Below are positions 29,697-38,465 of a stretch of DNA of 64,000 nucleotides, one piece after another (position 1 is the first letter of the stretch; each line of letters opens with the position of its first letter). The position numbers and the translations under genes were made by a program. The DNA is taken from NCBI RefSeq assembly GCF_000717175.1, contig NZ_JNYD01000012.1:186001-250000 (forward strand), in the 5' to 3' direction. Origin of the DNA: Pseudonocardia autotrophica (GTDB lineage: Bacteria; Actinomycetota; Actinomycetes; Mycobacteriales; Pseudonocardiaceae). The notes below the pieces were generated by a model. The model was not told where the DNA came from, searched no databases, and worked only from the letters and a program-made list of their open reading frames with translations.

Positions 29697-31063
29697 GAGG
29701 CCTCGGGCTCCGCGCGCGGGGCCTCGGCGGCCTCCGGCTCCCGGCCGCTCTGCGGCGCCTCTCCGTGTGGTGCGGCGCCGTGCTGCGAGTGGTCGGCGAT
29801 CCGCACGGCGTTGCGGCCCGAGTCCTTGGCCCGGTAGAGCGCGCGGTCGGCGATGGCCATGGCCTGCTCGACGGTCGTGCTGGGCGCCCTGGGCACCATC
29901 GTGCCGCCCACCGAGATGCTGAGGTTGCGGATCGAGAGCGGCCCGTCCGGCGTGTCGACCGGCACGACCAGCGTGGTCACCCGCTGCCGGATCCGCTCCG
30001 CGACGGCGTGCAGCTCGGCGGCCGCGCGCTCCGCGGGCAGGCCGGGGAGCAGGACCACGAACTCCTCGCCGCCGAAGCGGCCCACCAGGTCGTCCCCCCG
30101 GACCTCGGCGCGCACGGCGTCGGCCACCGCGGCGAGCACGCGGTCGCCCGCGAGGTGCCCGTGGGTGTCGTTGACCTTCTTGAAGTGGTCCAGGTCGAGG
30201 ACCAGCATCGCGAGACTCGTGCGCTCCCGCCGGGCCCGAACCATCGCCTCACCGGCGCGGGCGTTCCACGCCGTGGCGGTGAGCAGGCCGGTCTTGCCGT
30301 CCGTGGTCGCGGCGTCGGCCAGCTCGCGGAACATGACCGCCCGCTGCAGCACCAGGATCGGCACGAACGCGAACAGCACGAACCACCAGGACACGGTGAG
30401 CGTGAGCGCGAGCATGGCGCCGAGGCAGAGCGTGGCGACCTCGACCGCCACGTCGTCGAGGTGGCCGAACAGGTCCGCGGGCTTGGCGTCGGGGTTGCTC
30501 GTGGCCACGGCCAGGGCGATGAGCAGCGAGTTGACCGCGGCGTAGACGAGCGTGGCGCAGGCGAGCGCCGCCAGCCCCGCGAGGCCCGTGGACCAGGCCT
30601 CCGACCCGCCGGTCCGCTCGACGACCTCCCGCGCGGCGACCGCCGCGAGCAGCACCGTCGACGTGGTGAAGGTGTGCCGGAACAGCGGGAACCGCGCCGG
30701 TTTCCACACCCGGAACCACAGGTACGTGTAGATCACCGTGATCGTGGTCGTGGCCAGCGCGGCCGGCAGGAGCAGCGCCGCGGCGAACGTCCAGATCGTG
30801 GAGAGGTCGGTGTACGACTTCTCGCCGACCCGGCGGCGGGCGCGCTCGACGCCGGTGGCCACCTCGGTGTGCACGATGCCCGACGCGGCCAGCACGAGCG
30901 CGAGAACGGCCGAACCGGCTGTGGGCCGAAGGGCGGACCAGGACAGGGCGAGGAGCACCAACGCCAGAGTCTCCACCACGGCGAGCATCGCGATCACCCG
31001 AGTGGGCTGGGCCCACACGGCCCAACGGGTGATCCCGCACCTCCGTCGAGGTGACTGCGCCAC
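29693..31063 (-). CDS. Membrane-bound diguanylate cyclase (GGDEF)
   Basis: 456 aa. The N-terminal ~250 residues hold about eight hydrophobic segments with no recognised ligand domain (MASE-like sensor). The GGDEF domain has VLDLDHFKKVNDTHGHLAGD and the active-site loop FGGEEF near residue 328. An RxxD inhibitory site (RGDD) lies five residues before it, so product inhibition by cyclic di-GMP is expected. A Pro/Glu-rich tail follows. It would synthesise c-di-GMP at the membrane. Transcribed away from the hexapeptide array. Confidence 0.92.
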   Translation of the reverse strand: MAQSPRRRCGITRWAVWAQPTRVIAMLAVVETLALVLLALSWSALRPTAGSAVLALVLAASGIVHTEVATGVERARRRVGEKSYTDLSTIWTFAAALLLPAALATTTITVIYTYLWFRVWKPARFPLFRHTFTTSTVLLAAVAAREVVERTGGSEAWSTGLAGLAALACATLVYAAVNSLLIALAVATSNPDAKPADLFGHLDDVAVEVATLCLGAMLALTLTVSWWFVLFAFVPILVLQRAVMFRELADAATTDGKTGLLTATAWNARAGEAMVRARRERTSLAMLVLDLDHFKKVNDTHGHLAGDRVLAAVADAVRAEVRGDDLVGRFGGEEFVVLLPGLPAERAAAELHAVAERIRQRVTTLVVPVDTPDGPLSIRNLSISVGGTMVPRAPSTTVEQAMAIADRALYRAKDSGRNAVRIADHSQHGAAPHGEAPQSGREPEAAEAPRAEPEAS

Positions 31064-31548
31064 GGGAGAGTCTCCTGTCCAGCCAAACTGGTGATGTCGG
31101 ACCTGAGCGTAGTCAAACGATCACTCGATCCGGATGCCCCGAAACGGTACCGAATCGCGTGTCTCGACTACTCTGGGTAACACACGCTGTGGGCTCGTCG
31201 GGCCCGGGCCGGGCGGCGGCGCGCCGCGACCGGGCGTACCCGCCTTCGCCGGCGGTCGTTGCCCGCAGTGTCGGAGCGCACCGGCCGCCGCGGTCCGGGA
31301 CCGCCGGTCACCGGTTGATCGCCGGAGCGGCCGCGGTCGTTACCGCCGGTCGGTGCGCGGGGAGGAGGGCGCCGTGCGCGACCGCGCAGGGTGGGACCCG
31401 AGACGACCCCGCGTGCCTGGTTCCCGATCGCACCCCGTGATGAACCGTTCCCTCCGTCCGTCCGTGACGCCGGGAGGGGTCCCGGGCACGATCCGACCTG
31501 GTGAGAGCCTCCGACGGGACGTACGGACCCGCAACCCGAGGAGTCGCG
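31064..31548. other. Intergenic leader region upstream of the MRNRAW array
   Basis: No ordinary gene is supported over 485 bp. The first ~110 bp are less GC-rich than the surroundings and probably hold divergent promoters for the cyclase gene and for the array; TACTCT near 31169 could be a -10, without a clear -35. A degenerate array copy starts at 31374. Near 31497-31505 CCTGGTGAG repeats the end of an array unit. Frames that stay open here in three directions have no consistent codon usage. Confidence 0.5.
31374..31394 (+). pseudogene. Degenerate copy of the MRNRAW unit
   Basis: After GGGGAGGAGG at 31359-31368 the frame reads GTG-CGC-GAC-CGC-GCA-GGG-TGG, which would encode MRDRAGW. It aligns with the array units at the start codon, both Arg codons, Ala and Trp, but the stop codon is missing and the frame continues to 31649. 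It looks like an eroded unit at the left end of the array. Confidence 0.4.
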
Positions 31549-31569
31549 ATGCGCAACCGCGCCTGGTGA
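31549..31569 (+). CDS. Hexapeptide MRNRAW, copy 1
   Basis: ATG-CGC-AAC-CGC-GCC-TGG-TGA, with GAGGAG at 31538-31543 and a 5-nt spacer. No known family is recognised. The nearest concept is a minimal precursor peptide or a leader/signal peptide. Confidence 0.75.
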   Translation: MRNRAW

Positions 31570-31628
31570 GCAAGAGCACACGAAACGTGAGCAACCCTCT
31601 TCGACGACGAGCCCGAGGGAGGCCCGAG

Positions 31629-31649
31629 ATGCGCAACCGCGCCTGGTGA
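31629..31649 (+). CDS. Hexapeptide MRNRAW, copy 2
   Basis: Same codons as copy 1 (CGC at codon 2), behind GAGGGAGG at 31615-31622 with a 6-nt spacer, the strongest Shine-Dalgarno of the array. The frame is also open upstream, but the initiation signals favour the short product. Confidence 0.78.
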   Translation: MRNRAW

Positions 31650-31694
31650 GCGGCAGTTCCGACCGAGACCCGACGAGCGACGAGGAGACCTGAC

Positions 31695-31715
31695 GTGCGT
31701 AACCGCGCCTGGTGA
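31695..31715 (+). CDS. Hexapeptide MRNRAW, copy 3 (GTG start)
   Basis: GTG-CGT-AAC-CGC-GCC-TGG-TGA behind GAGGAG at 31682-31687 with a 7-nt spacer. The swap of ATG for GTG, another legal start codon, is one of the two tolerated changes in the array and supports real translation. Confidence 0.75.
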   Translation: MRNRAW

Positions 31716-31756
31716 GACGAGCCGACCGAGACCCGACGACCACGAGGAGGCCCGAG

Positions 31757-31777
31757 ATGCGTAACCGCGCCTGGTGA
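31757..31777 (+). CDS. Hexapeptide MRNRAW, copy 4
   Basis: ATG start with the synonymous CGT at codon 2, behind GAGGAGG at 31744-31750 with a 6-nt spacer. Confidence 0.78.
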   Translation: MRNRAW

Positions 31778-31823
31778 GACGGCAAGCCCGACAAGGCCCT
31801 GAGCAGCGAGAAGGAGGCCGGAG

Positions 31824-31844
31824 ATGCGTAACCGCGCCTGGTGA
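31824..31844 (+). CDS. Hexapeptide MRNRAW, copy 5
   Basis: ATG start, CGT at codon 2, behind AAGGAGG at 31811-31817 with a 6-nt spacer. It is followed immediately by a 15-bp duplication of its last five codons (31845-31859) that has no start codon. Confidence 0.78.
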   Translation: MRNRAW

Positions 31845-31906
31845 AACCGCGCCTGGTGAGCACCGCACACCCGACAGCGACCCGACGAGCGAGGAAGAGA
31901 CCGCAG

Positions 31907-31927
31907 ATGCGCAACCGCGCCTGGTGA
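31907..31927 (+). CDS. Hexapeptide MRNRAW, copy 6
   Basis: ATG start with CGC at codon 2, behind GAGGAAGAG (31891-31899), a weaker Shine-Dalgarno than the others. It is the last unit; the repeat does not continue beyond 31927. Confidence 0.72.
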   Translation: MRNRAW

Positions 31928-32261
31928 CCCGGCCACCTCACGGACCAGCACCCCACAGACCCCATAAACCCCTCCACAGCCCGCTCCCGAAGCCCCCGTC
32001 GAGACCCCTGAACCCACCGGCCCGCGCCGCCCGCTCCCACTTCCGGGGGGCGCTCCCGGGCCGGCTCCGCACACCCGTCCGCGTGGAAAGGGGTGCGCGG
32101 TCCGACGTCCTGGAGCAGGCTGAGGCGACCGGTCACCGCCGAACGACGACCGCCCGCCGAGCGATCCGCCGGGACTCTCCGGCTCCGGTCGCTCACGTTC
32201 AGTATCGATCTACGGGCCCGGTGGACCGGGCGGTACGGGCGGCAGCCACCTCGGGGGGATC
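31928..32261. other. Intergenic region between the hexapeptide array and the MFS gene
   Basis: No gene is supported over 334 bp. The first ~60 bp are C/A-rich on this strand and almost free of G runs, then GC-rich sequence resumes. A 7-bp stem with a 2-nt centre (32216-32222 with 32225-32231) lies ~30 bp before the MFS start and may be an operator or hairpin. Confidence 0.45.
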
Positions 32262-33515
32262 GTGCGTCGGAGAGTCACGCGACCGAGCGTGTTCCGCACT
32301 GCGGAGTTCCGCGCCCTCTGGGCGGCGGAGCTCGTCTCGATCTGCGGCGACCAGCTCGCGCGCGTCGCGTTCTCCGTCCTCGTCTACGGCCGCACCGGCT
32401 CCGCGGCCTGGGCCGCGGCCGTCTACGCGCTGACCTTCCTGCCGGCGCTGCTCGGGGGTGTGCTGCTCGGCTGGGTGGCCGACCGCTTCCGCCGCCGCGA
32501 GGTCATGGTGCTGGCGGACGTCGCCCGCGCGCTGCTCGTCGTGCCCCTGGCGGTCCCCGGGATCCCGCTCGCGCTGCTCTGTCCGCTGCTGGTCCTGGTG
32601 GTGGTGCTGGCCTCCCCGCACACCGCGGCCCAGGGTGCGCTCCTGCCCGAGGTGCTCGACGGCGAGGAGCTGCTGGAACGCGGCTTCGCCGTCCGGCAGA
32701 TCACGAACCAGACCGCGCAGATCGCGGGGTTCGCCGTCGGCGGCGCCCTGTTGGTGCTGATCAGCCCGAGCGTCGCGATCCTGCTGAACTCCGCGACCTT
32801 CCTGCTCTCGGCGTTCTTCGTGCGGGTCGGCGTCCGCAGGCGCTCGGCACCCGCCGCCTCGGCCGACGGCGCCGGACCGGCCGCGCTGTCCTGGCTCGCC
32901 GACATCCGCGAGGGCGCGCGCACGGTCTTCGCACACTCCCGGCTGCGCACGCTGGCCCTCGCCGTGTGGCTGGTCGGCGGCTACGTCGCGCCCGAGGCCC
33001 TGGCCGTCCCCCTGGCCGACGAGCTCGGTGCCGGCCCCTGGGCGGTCGGGCTGCTCATGGCGGCCGACCCGGCGGGCAGCGTGCTGGGGGCGCTCGTGAT
33101 CAGCCGCTGGGTGCCCGAGCGGCTGCGGGAGCGGGCGATCCTGCCCTGCACCGCGCTGGCCGGGGTGCCCCTCGTGGCCTCGATGTTCGTGTCGAACGTC
33201 GCGGCCGTCGTGGTGCTGTGGGCGGTCACCGGGGCCCTGTGCACCGCGGCGCTCGTCCCGGCCCAGGCCGTGTTCGTCCGCACGACACCCGGCGAGGTGC
33301 GCGGCCGGGCCACCGGGCTGGCGGCGTCGGGCCTGATCGCGGCGCAGGGGCTCGCGATCCTGGTCTGCGGCCTGCTGGCCGAGCGGTGGGGCGCGCCCCT
33401 GGCCGTGGGGATCTGCGGGGCGGCGGGCGCGCTGCTCGCGAGCGCGCTGATGCTCACCCGCGGGGCGCGCGCCGAGCGAGCGCCGCACCGCGTGCGCGCG
33501 GCCCGGGAGGGATAG
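32262..33515 (+). CDS. MFS transporter (DHA3/EntS-like exporter)
   Basis: 417 aa from a GTG behind CGGGGGG. Twelve membrane segments in two halves; the loop after helix 2 reads GWVADRFRRREVM, the MFS motif A. The start FRTAEFRALWAAELVS is typical of the DHA3/EntS-like drug or siderophore exporters. It is the first ordinary gene after the hexapeptide array, on the same strand, so export of the peptide or of something derived from it is an attractive but untested idea. Confidence 0.88.
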   Translation: MRRRVTRPSVFRTAEFRALWAAELVSICGDQLARVAFSVLVYGRTGSAAWAAAVYALTFLPALLGGVLLGWVADRFRRREVMVLADVARALLVVPLAVPGIPLALLCPLLVLVVVLASPHTAAQGALLPEVLDGEELLERGFAVRQITNQTAQIAGFAVGGALLVLISPSVAILLNSATFLLSAFFVRVGVRRRSAPAASADGAGPAALSWLADIREGARTVFAHSRLRTLALAVWLVGGYVAPEALAVPLADELGAGPWAVGLLMAADPAGSVLGALVISRWVPERLRERAILPCTALAGVPLVASMFVSNVAAVVVLWAVTGALCTAALVPAQAVFVRTTPGEVRGRATGLAASGLIAAQGLAILVCGLLAERWGAPLAVGICGAAGALLASALMLTRGARAERAPHRVRAAREG

Positions 33516-33530
33516 GGGACACGACGCCCG

Positions 33531-33559
33531 GGGGTGCGGGCAGCCGGGGCCCGCACCCC
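33531..33559 (+). terminator. Terminator after the MFS gene
   Basis: A perfect 11-bp stem (GGGGTGCGGGC 33531-33541, GCCCGCACCCC 33549-33559) with a 7-nt loop, 15 bp after the MFS stop. Confidence 0.75.
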
Positions 33560-33757
33560 ACTCGGTCGTTCACCAAGAGCGGTTGCGCTGCACGGTGATC
33601 TCCCCTGGGCGTGTCGACGAGCGCCCTCGATTGTCGGCCTCGCCGCGTCCACCTGCGGGTGAAAAACGGTGACCGCTCCGTCGCTCAGCGTGCGTCCGCG
33701 CAGGTCCGCGTTGGTCCGACAGGGTCGGTTCCACCTGTCACCGGAGCGGGCGGCGGG

Positions 33758-34942
33758 GTGACCGCGCGCCTCGGCGGCGGCCGCCCCGCCTCACTCGACC
33801 CCCCTGGTCGTCGGGCTCGTCGGGCGGGATCCCGCACTTCGATCGACAGAGCCAGCACGACGCTACGATCGGGCCCACCGTCCGGTCAAGCGAGAAACCC
33901 GGTCAAGGGGGAAGCCGTCACCGACTCGACCGTCACCCGGGAGCCGGTTGCGCCCCGCCCGGGCGCACCGGTCGCGTCGGCGTCCTCTCCGCCCCCGGCC
34001 GACGGGCCCACCCGGGCCGAGCCCACGCCGCTCGACCTGGCCACCGCCCTCCTCGCCGACACCTGGACGCTGCTGATCCTGCAGCGGGCGCTGCTCGGCG
34101 TCCGGCGGTACGGCGGGTGGAAGCGCGCGCTCGGCATCTCGGACGCGTCGCTGTCCAGCCGCCTCCGCGCGCTCACCGACGCCGGCCTGCTCGAGACCCG
34201 CCCCTACCGCGACGGCGGCCGGTCCCGGCACGAGTACCGGCTCACGGCCTCGGGCCGCGACACGTGGGCGCTCCTCACCGCGATCTGGCTCTGGGAGCGG
34301 GCGTGGGTGCCCCGCGAGGTGCCGCTGCCCGACCCCGTGCACACCGGCTGTGGAGCCGTCACCGACCTGCTCGTGACCTGCGTGCACTGCGACCTGCCGG
34401 TGGGGCTCGACGACCTGGACCTCGACCCCGGGGCCCGCGTCCCGATCGTCGGGCCGCCCGGTGCGCGGCTGCACCCGCGACGCAGCCGCGCCACCCTGCC
34501 GGCGGACCCGCTCTCGGCCTTTCCCGGCGCGATGGAGATCGTCGGTGACCGCTGGGGCGCCGCGGTGCTGTCCGCCGCTCTGGTCGGGACCCGGACCTTC
34601 TCCGCCTTCGAGCGCGCCCTGGGCGTCTCGCCCGACGTCCTGGCCGACCGGCTGCGCCGGTTCCGTGCGCTCGGCGTCCTCGACCAGGACCCGGACGGCT
34701 ACCGCCCGACCGCGCGCGGCCGCGCCACCTTCCCGATCCTGACCTGCCTCGCCGACTGGGGCCGGCGGTGGCTGGCGGCCGAGGGGCGGCCCGCGGCGTA
34801 CGAGGGCGTGCACCGCGCGTGCGGGCGGCCCTTCCGCCCGCGGCTGCGCTGCCGCGGGTGCCGGGAGGAGCTGGCGTTCGGGACCGTCGTGCCCGCGGAC
34901 CTCGTGCCCGGTGGCGGGCGTAACCGGGTCGACGGCGGTTGA
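33758..34942 (+). CDS. Double HxlR-type winged-helix regulator with Cys-rich motifs
   Basis: 394 aa if the GTG at 33758 is used. Two HxlR/MarR-like winged-helix domains are arranged in tandem: ADTWTLLILQRALLGVRRYGGWKRAL with [23 protein letters not shown], and GDRWGAAVLSAALVGTRTFSAFERAL with SPDVLADRLRRFRALGVLDQDPD. Each is followed by a small Cys-containing segment (CGAVTDLLVTCVHC; CGRPFRPRLRCRGC) that may bind zinc. The start is uncertain: conserved homology begins only near residue ~85 and there is no ATG/GTG with a good Shine-Dalgarno close to it. A promoter-like TACGAT near 33862 lies inside the chosen frame. It is followed 12 bp later by trpS. Confidence 0.75.
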   Translation: MTARLGGGRPASLDPPGRRARRAGSRTSIDRASTTLRSGPPSGQARNPVKGEAVTDSTVTREPVAPRPGAPVASASSPPPADGPTRAEPTPLDLATALLADTWTLLILQRALLGVRRYGGWKRALGISDASLSSRLRALTDAGLLETRPYRDGGRSRHEYRLTASGRDTWALLTAIWLWERAWVPREVPLPDPVHTGCGAVTDLLVTCVHCDLPVGLDDLDLDPGARVPIVGPPGARLHPRRSRATLPADPLSAFPGAMEIVGDRWGAAVLSAALVGTRTFSAFERALGVSPDVLADRLRRFRALGVLDQDPDGYRPTARGRATFPILTCLADWGRRWLAAEGRPAAYEGVHRACGRPFRPRLRCRGCREELAFGTVVPADLVPGGGRNRVDGG

Positions 34943-35983
<1,041 letters not shown>

Positions 35984-35995
35984 TGGGGTGAGGGC

Positions 35996-37084
35996 GTGGC
36001 CGGGCCGACGACGGACGAGAAGACCCGCGCGAGCGCGGCCGACGACGGGGCGAAGGACACCGACGACGGCCCGAGCGCGATCGAGAAGGCCCGGGAGCGC
36101 ATGCCCTGGCTCGACCACCTGATGCGGGCGGGGACGCGGTACACGGACCGGCACGGCGACCACTACGCCGCGGCCATCACCTACTTCAGCGTGCTGGCGC
36201 TCGTGCCGATCCTGATGGTGGCGTTCGCCATCGCCGGGTTCGTGCTGCAGAGCCAGCCCCAGCTGCTGCAGCAGATCCAGGAGGGCATCACCGCGCAGGT
36301 GCCGGGCCAGCTCGGCGACACGATCAACCAGGTGATCGACCAGGCCATCAGCTCCGCGGGCGCGGTCGGCATCATCGGCCTCGTCGTCGCGCTGTACTCC
36401 GGCATCGGGTGGATGGGCAACCTCCGCGAGGCGCTGTCCGAGCAGTGGGCGCAGCCGCCGGAGACGCCGAACGTCGTCAAGAAGACGCTGTTCGACCTGA
36501 TCGCGCTGGTCGGCCTCGGCCTGGCGCTGGTGCTGTCGTTCGCGGTGTCGGCGGCGGGCAACGCCTTCGGCCGGCTGCTGCTCGACCTGGTGGGCCTCGG
36601 CGGCCAGGCCTGGGCCAGGTTCCTGCTCGCCATGTTCGCCGTGCTGCTCGGTCTCGCCGCGAACTGGCTGGTCTTCCTCTGGGTCATCGCCCGGCTGCCG
36701 CGCGCGCCCGTCGCGGTGAAGAGCGCGATGCGCGCGGCCGTGATCGGCGCGGTCGGCTTCGAGGTCCTCAAGCAGGTCATGACGATCTACCTGTCGTCGG
36801 TCACCCAGTCGCCGGCCGGCGTCGCGTTCGGCCCGATCATCGGTCTGCTGGTCTTCGCGTTCTTCACCTCGCGGTTCATCCTCTTCGTCACCGCCTGGGC
36901 GGCCACGGCGAAGGAGAACGAGCAGGAGGAGCCGGTCGAGGTGCCGGCGCCGGCGGTGATCCGGCCCGAGGTCGTCGTCCGGTCCGGCCCCAGCCCCGCC
37001 GCCGCCGCGGGCCTGCTCGGCGCCGGCGCGGTCACCGCGGTCGGCGGGCTCCTCGGCCTGCGTGCGCTCCGTCCCCGCCGCTGA
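35996..37084 (+). CDS. YihY/BrkB family inner membrane protein
   Basis: 362 aa, GTG start. A polar N-terminal ~50 residues leads into YTDRHGDHYAAAITYFSVLALVPILM, the family hallmark, and about six membrane segments. The last part is polar and Pro-rich and ends with one more hydrophobic stretch and RPRR. Members are widespread inner membrane proteins of uncertain function, once mistaken for RNase BN. Adjacent to trpS as in mycobacteria. Confidence 0.9.
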   Translation: MAGPTTDEKTRASAADDGAKDTDDGPSAIEKARERMPWLDHLMRAGTRYTDRHGDHYAAAITYFSVLALVPILMVAFAIAGFVLQSQPQLLQQIQEGITAQVPGQLGDTINQVIDQAISSAGAVGIIGLVVALYSGIGWMGNLREALSEQWAQPPETPNVVKKTLFDLIALVGLGLALVLSFAVSAAGNAFGRLLLDLVGLGGQAWARFLLAMFAVLLGLAANWLVFLWVIARLPRAPVAVKSAMRAAVIGAVGFEVLKQVMTIYLSSVTQSPAGVAFGPIIGLLVFAFFTSRFILFVTAWAATAKENEQEEPVEVPAPAVIRPEVVVRSGPSPAAAAGLLGAGAVTAVGGLLGLRALRPRR

Positions 37085-37097
37085 CCCGTGCGCGCCG

Positions 37098-37117
37098 ACT
37101 GCCCCTAGAGGGGCAGT
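37098..37117. terminator. Hairpin between convergent BrkB and dacB genes
   Basis: ACTGCCCCT (37098-37106) and AGGGGCAGT (37109-37117) form a perfect 9-bp stem with a 2-nt centre. It is the left half of a 36-bp element (37098-37133) that recurs at 39340-39375. Confidence 0.65.
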
Positions 37118-37153
37118 TGCCGCTCACGACCCCGGTTACCTGCGGGAACCCGG

Positions 37154-38371
37154 TCAGCCGCGACGTCGTCGGGCCAGGACGATCCCCGTCCCCGCGATGA
37201 GCACCAGCGCCACGGTGGCCGCCACGGCCCACGCCCGGACCGGGTGCGTCGCGGGCGCCGGGGCGATCGCCACCGGGGCCGGTGCGGGCGCCGGGGCCGG
37301 GGTCGGCTCGACGGGCCGGGCGTCGACGACCGTGCCGACCGAGGCCGTCGGCGGCAGCCCGAAACCGTAGTCGAGCAGCGCCCCGGCCTGCGCCATCATC
37401 CGCACCGGGTGCTGCTCGGCGCGCACGAGCGCGACCACCAGCCGTCGGCCGTTCCGCTCCGCGGCGCCGACGAAGGTGTGCCGGGCGGCGTCGGTGAAGC
37501 CGGTCTTGCCCGCGAAGGCGCCGGGGTAGGTGTGGAGCAGCGGGTCGTCGTTGGCCAGCATGAAGCCGGGCCGGTCGGCGAAGCCGGGGAAGGGCACGGT
37601 CGGGGCCGCGAGGGTCTCGCGCACCAGCGGGTCCCGCAGCGCCACCCGGAAGAACACGGCCAGGTCGTAGGCCGAGGTCGACATGCCCGGCCCGTCGAGG
37701 CCCGACGGCGTGGCGGGGCGGGTGTCGAGAGCCCCGAGCTGCTCGGCGCGGGCCTGCATCGCCTGCAGGGTGGCCGGGACGCCGCCCATCGTGCGGGCCA
37801 GGGCCATGGCGGTGTCGTTGCCCGAGTTCAGGAGCAGCCCGGCCAGCAGCTGCCGCACGCTGTAGTGGCCGCCGGGGCCGATGCCGGCCTTGCTGCCGTC
37901 GACCTGGACGTCCTCGGGCGCCACGACGACGTCGGCGTCCGGGTCGAGCTGCGCGCGCACGACAAGCGTGGTGAGGATCTTCAGCGTCGACGCCGGACGC
38001 TGCCGCCCGTGCGGGTCGTGCGCGGCGAGGACGGCACCGGAGTCGAGGTCGGCGACCACCCAGCCCGCGGCGCTGACGGCGGGCGGCGGGGCGGCGCCGT
38101 CGGGCAGGACGTCCCCGCACCCGCCGAGCCGCGCCCCGCCGACGGGCTGCTGCGGGACGGCGACCGGGGCCATCGCGACCGTCTCCTCCCGCGCCGGCGG
38201 GCCGGGTGGGGCCTCGTGCCCGGGGCAGACGCCCGCGGGGGCCGGTGCGGCGAGGGCGGGCGGCTGGGTGGGAGTGGTGTACGGGGCGGCGCTCGCGGAA
38301 GGCGTGGCGAGGGGCAGCGACAAGATCGCGGCGACCAGCGCACCCACCGTCGACCGCCGCCACGCGTGCAT
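37154..38371 (-). CDS. dacB: D-alanyl-D-alanine carboxypeptidase (penicillin-binding protein)
   Basis: 405 aa. A signal peptide (ALVAAILSLPLATPSASA) is followed by a Pro-rich linker and an S11-type peptidase domain. Its motifs are SxxK in PASTLKIL, SGN in LLNSGNDTAM and KTG in FAGKTGFTDA. A C-terminal membrane anchor (VALVLIAGTGIVLA) ends in RRRRG. It trims the terminal D-Ala of peptidoglycan stem peptides outside the membrane. It is convergent with the BrkB gene. Confidence 0.93.
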   Translation of the reverse strand: MHAWRRSTVGALVAAILSLPLATPSASAAPYTTPTQPPALAAPAPAGVCPGHEAPPGPPAREETVAMAPVAVPQQPVGGARLGGCGDVLPDGAAPPPAVSAAGWVVADLDSGAVLAAHDPHGRQRPASTLKILTTLVVRAQLDPDADVVVAPEDVQVDGSKAGIGPGGHYSVRQLLAGLLLNSGNDTAMALARTMGGVPATLQAMQARAEQLGALDTRPATPSGLDGPGMSTSAYDLAVFFRVALRDPLVRETLAAPTVPFPGFADRPGFMLANDDPLLHTYPGAFAGKTGFTDAARHTFVGAAERNGRRLVVALVRAEQHPVRMMAQAGALLDYGFGLPPTASVGTVVDARPVEPTPAPAPAPAPVAIAPAPATHPVRAWAVAATVALVLIAGTGIVLARRRRG

Positions 38372-38465
38372 GATCGCGACCCTACGGCCGTACCGCCCGC
38401 GCGCCCATCGGCCGTTCGGCCCGTACCGGCGAGTGCTTCGGCACCACTCGCCGCGTACCGGCGCG

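Larger units (their letters stand above)
31538..31927 (+). repeat. Tandem array of six micro-ORFs encoding MRNRAW
   Basis: Six complete 21-nt ORFs start at 31549, 31629, 31695, 31757, 31824 and 31907 (spacing 62-83 bp). Each is preceded by its own purine-rich Shine-Dalgarno (GAGGAG, GAGGGAGG, GAGGAG, GAGGAGG, AAGGAGG, GAGGAAGAG) at 5-8 nt. All six encode exactly MRNRAW and end in TGA. Only two of the 21 positions vary, both without changing the peptide: the start (ATG or GTG) and the third base of codon 2 (CGC or CGT). The intervening ~40-60 bp are much less conserved. An additional 15-bp fragment (31845-31859) repeats the last five codons without a start. A seventh, degenerate unit lies at 31374. 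Confidence 0.93.

Noticed and set aside
31134..31649. 171-codon forward ORF ending in the second MRNRAW
   Set aside because: Codon usage is poor, it uses only one of six units, and strong internal initiation signals favour the short ORFs.
31549..31927. Hexapeptide array as a biarylitide-type RiPP cluster
   Set aside because: Those precursors are pentapeptides with Tyr and His next to a P450 gene; here the sequence differs and no P450 is in the window. The comparison is kept only as precedent for very short precursors.
31168..32196. 342-codon reverse-strand ORF across the hexapeptide array with repeated HQARLRISG-like segments
   Set aside because: The apparent protein repeat is just the complement of the MRNRAW units and appears in two different reverse frames; spacing of the units is not a multiple of three, so no single frame is preserved.
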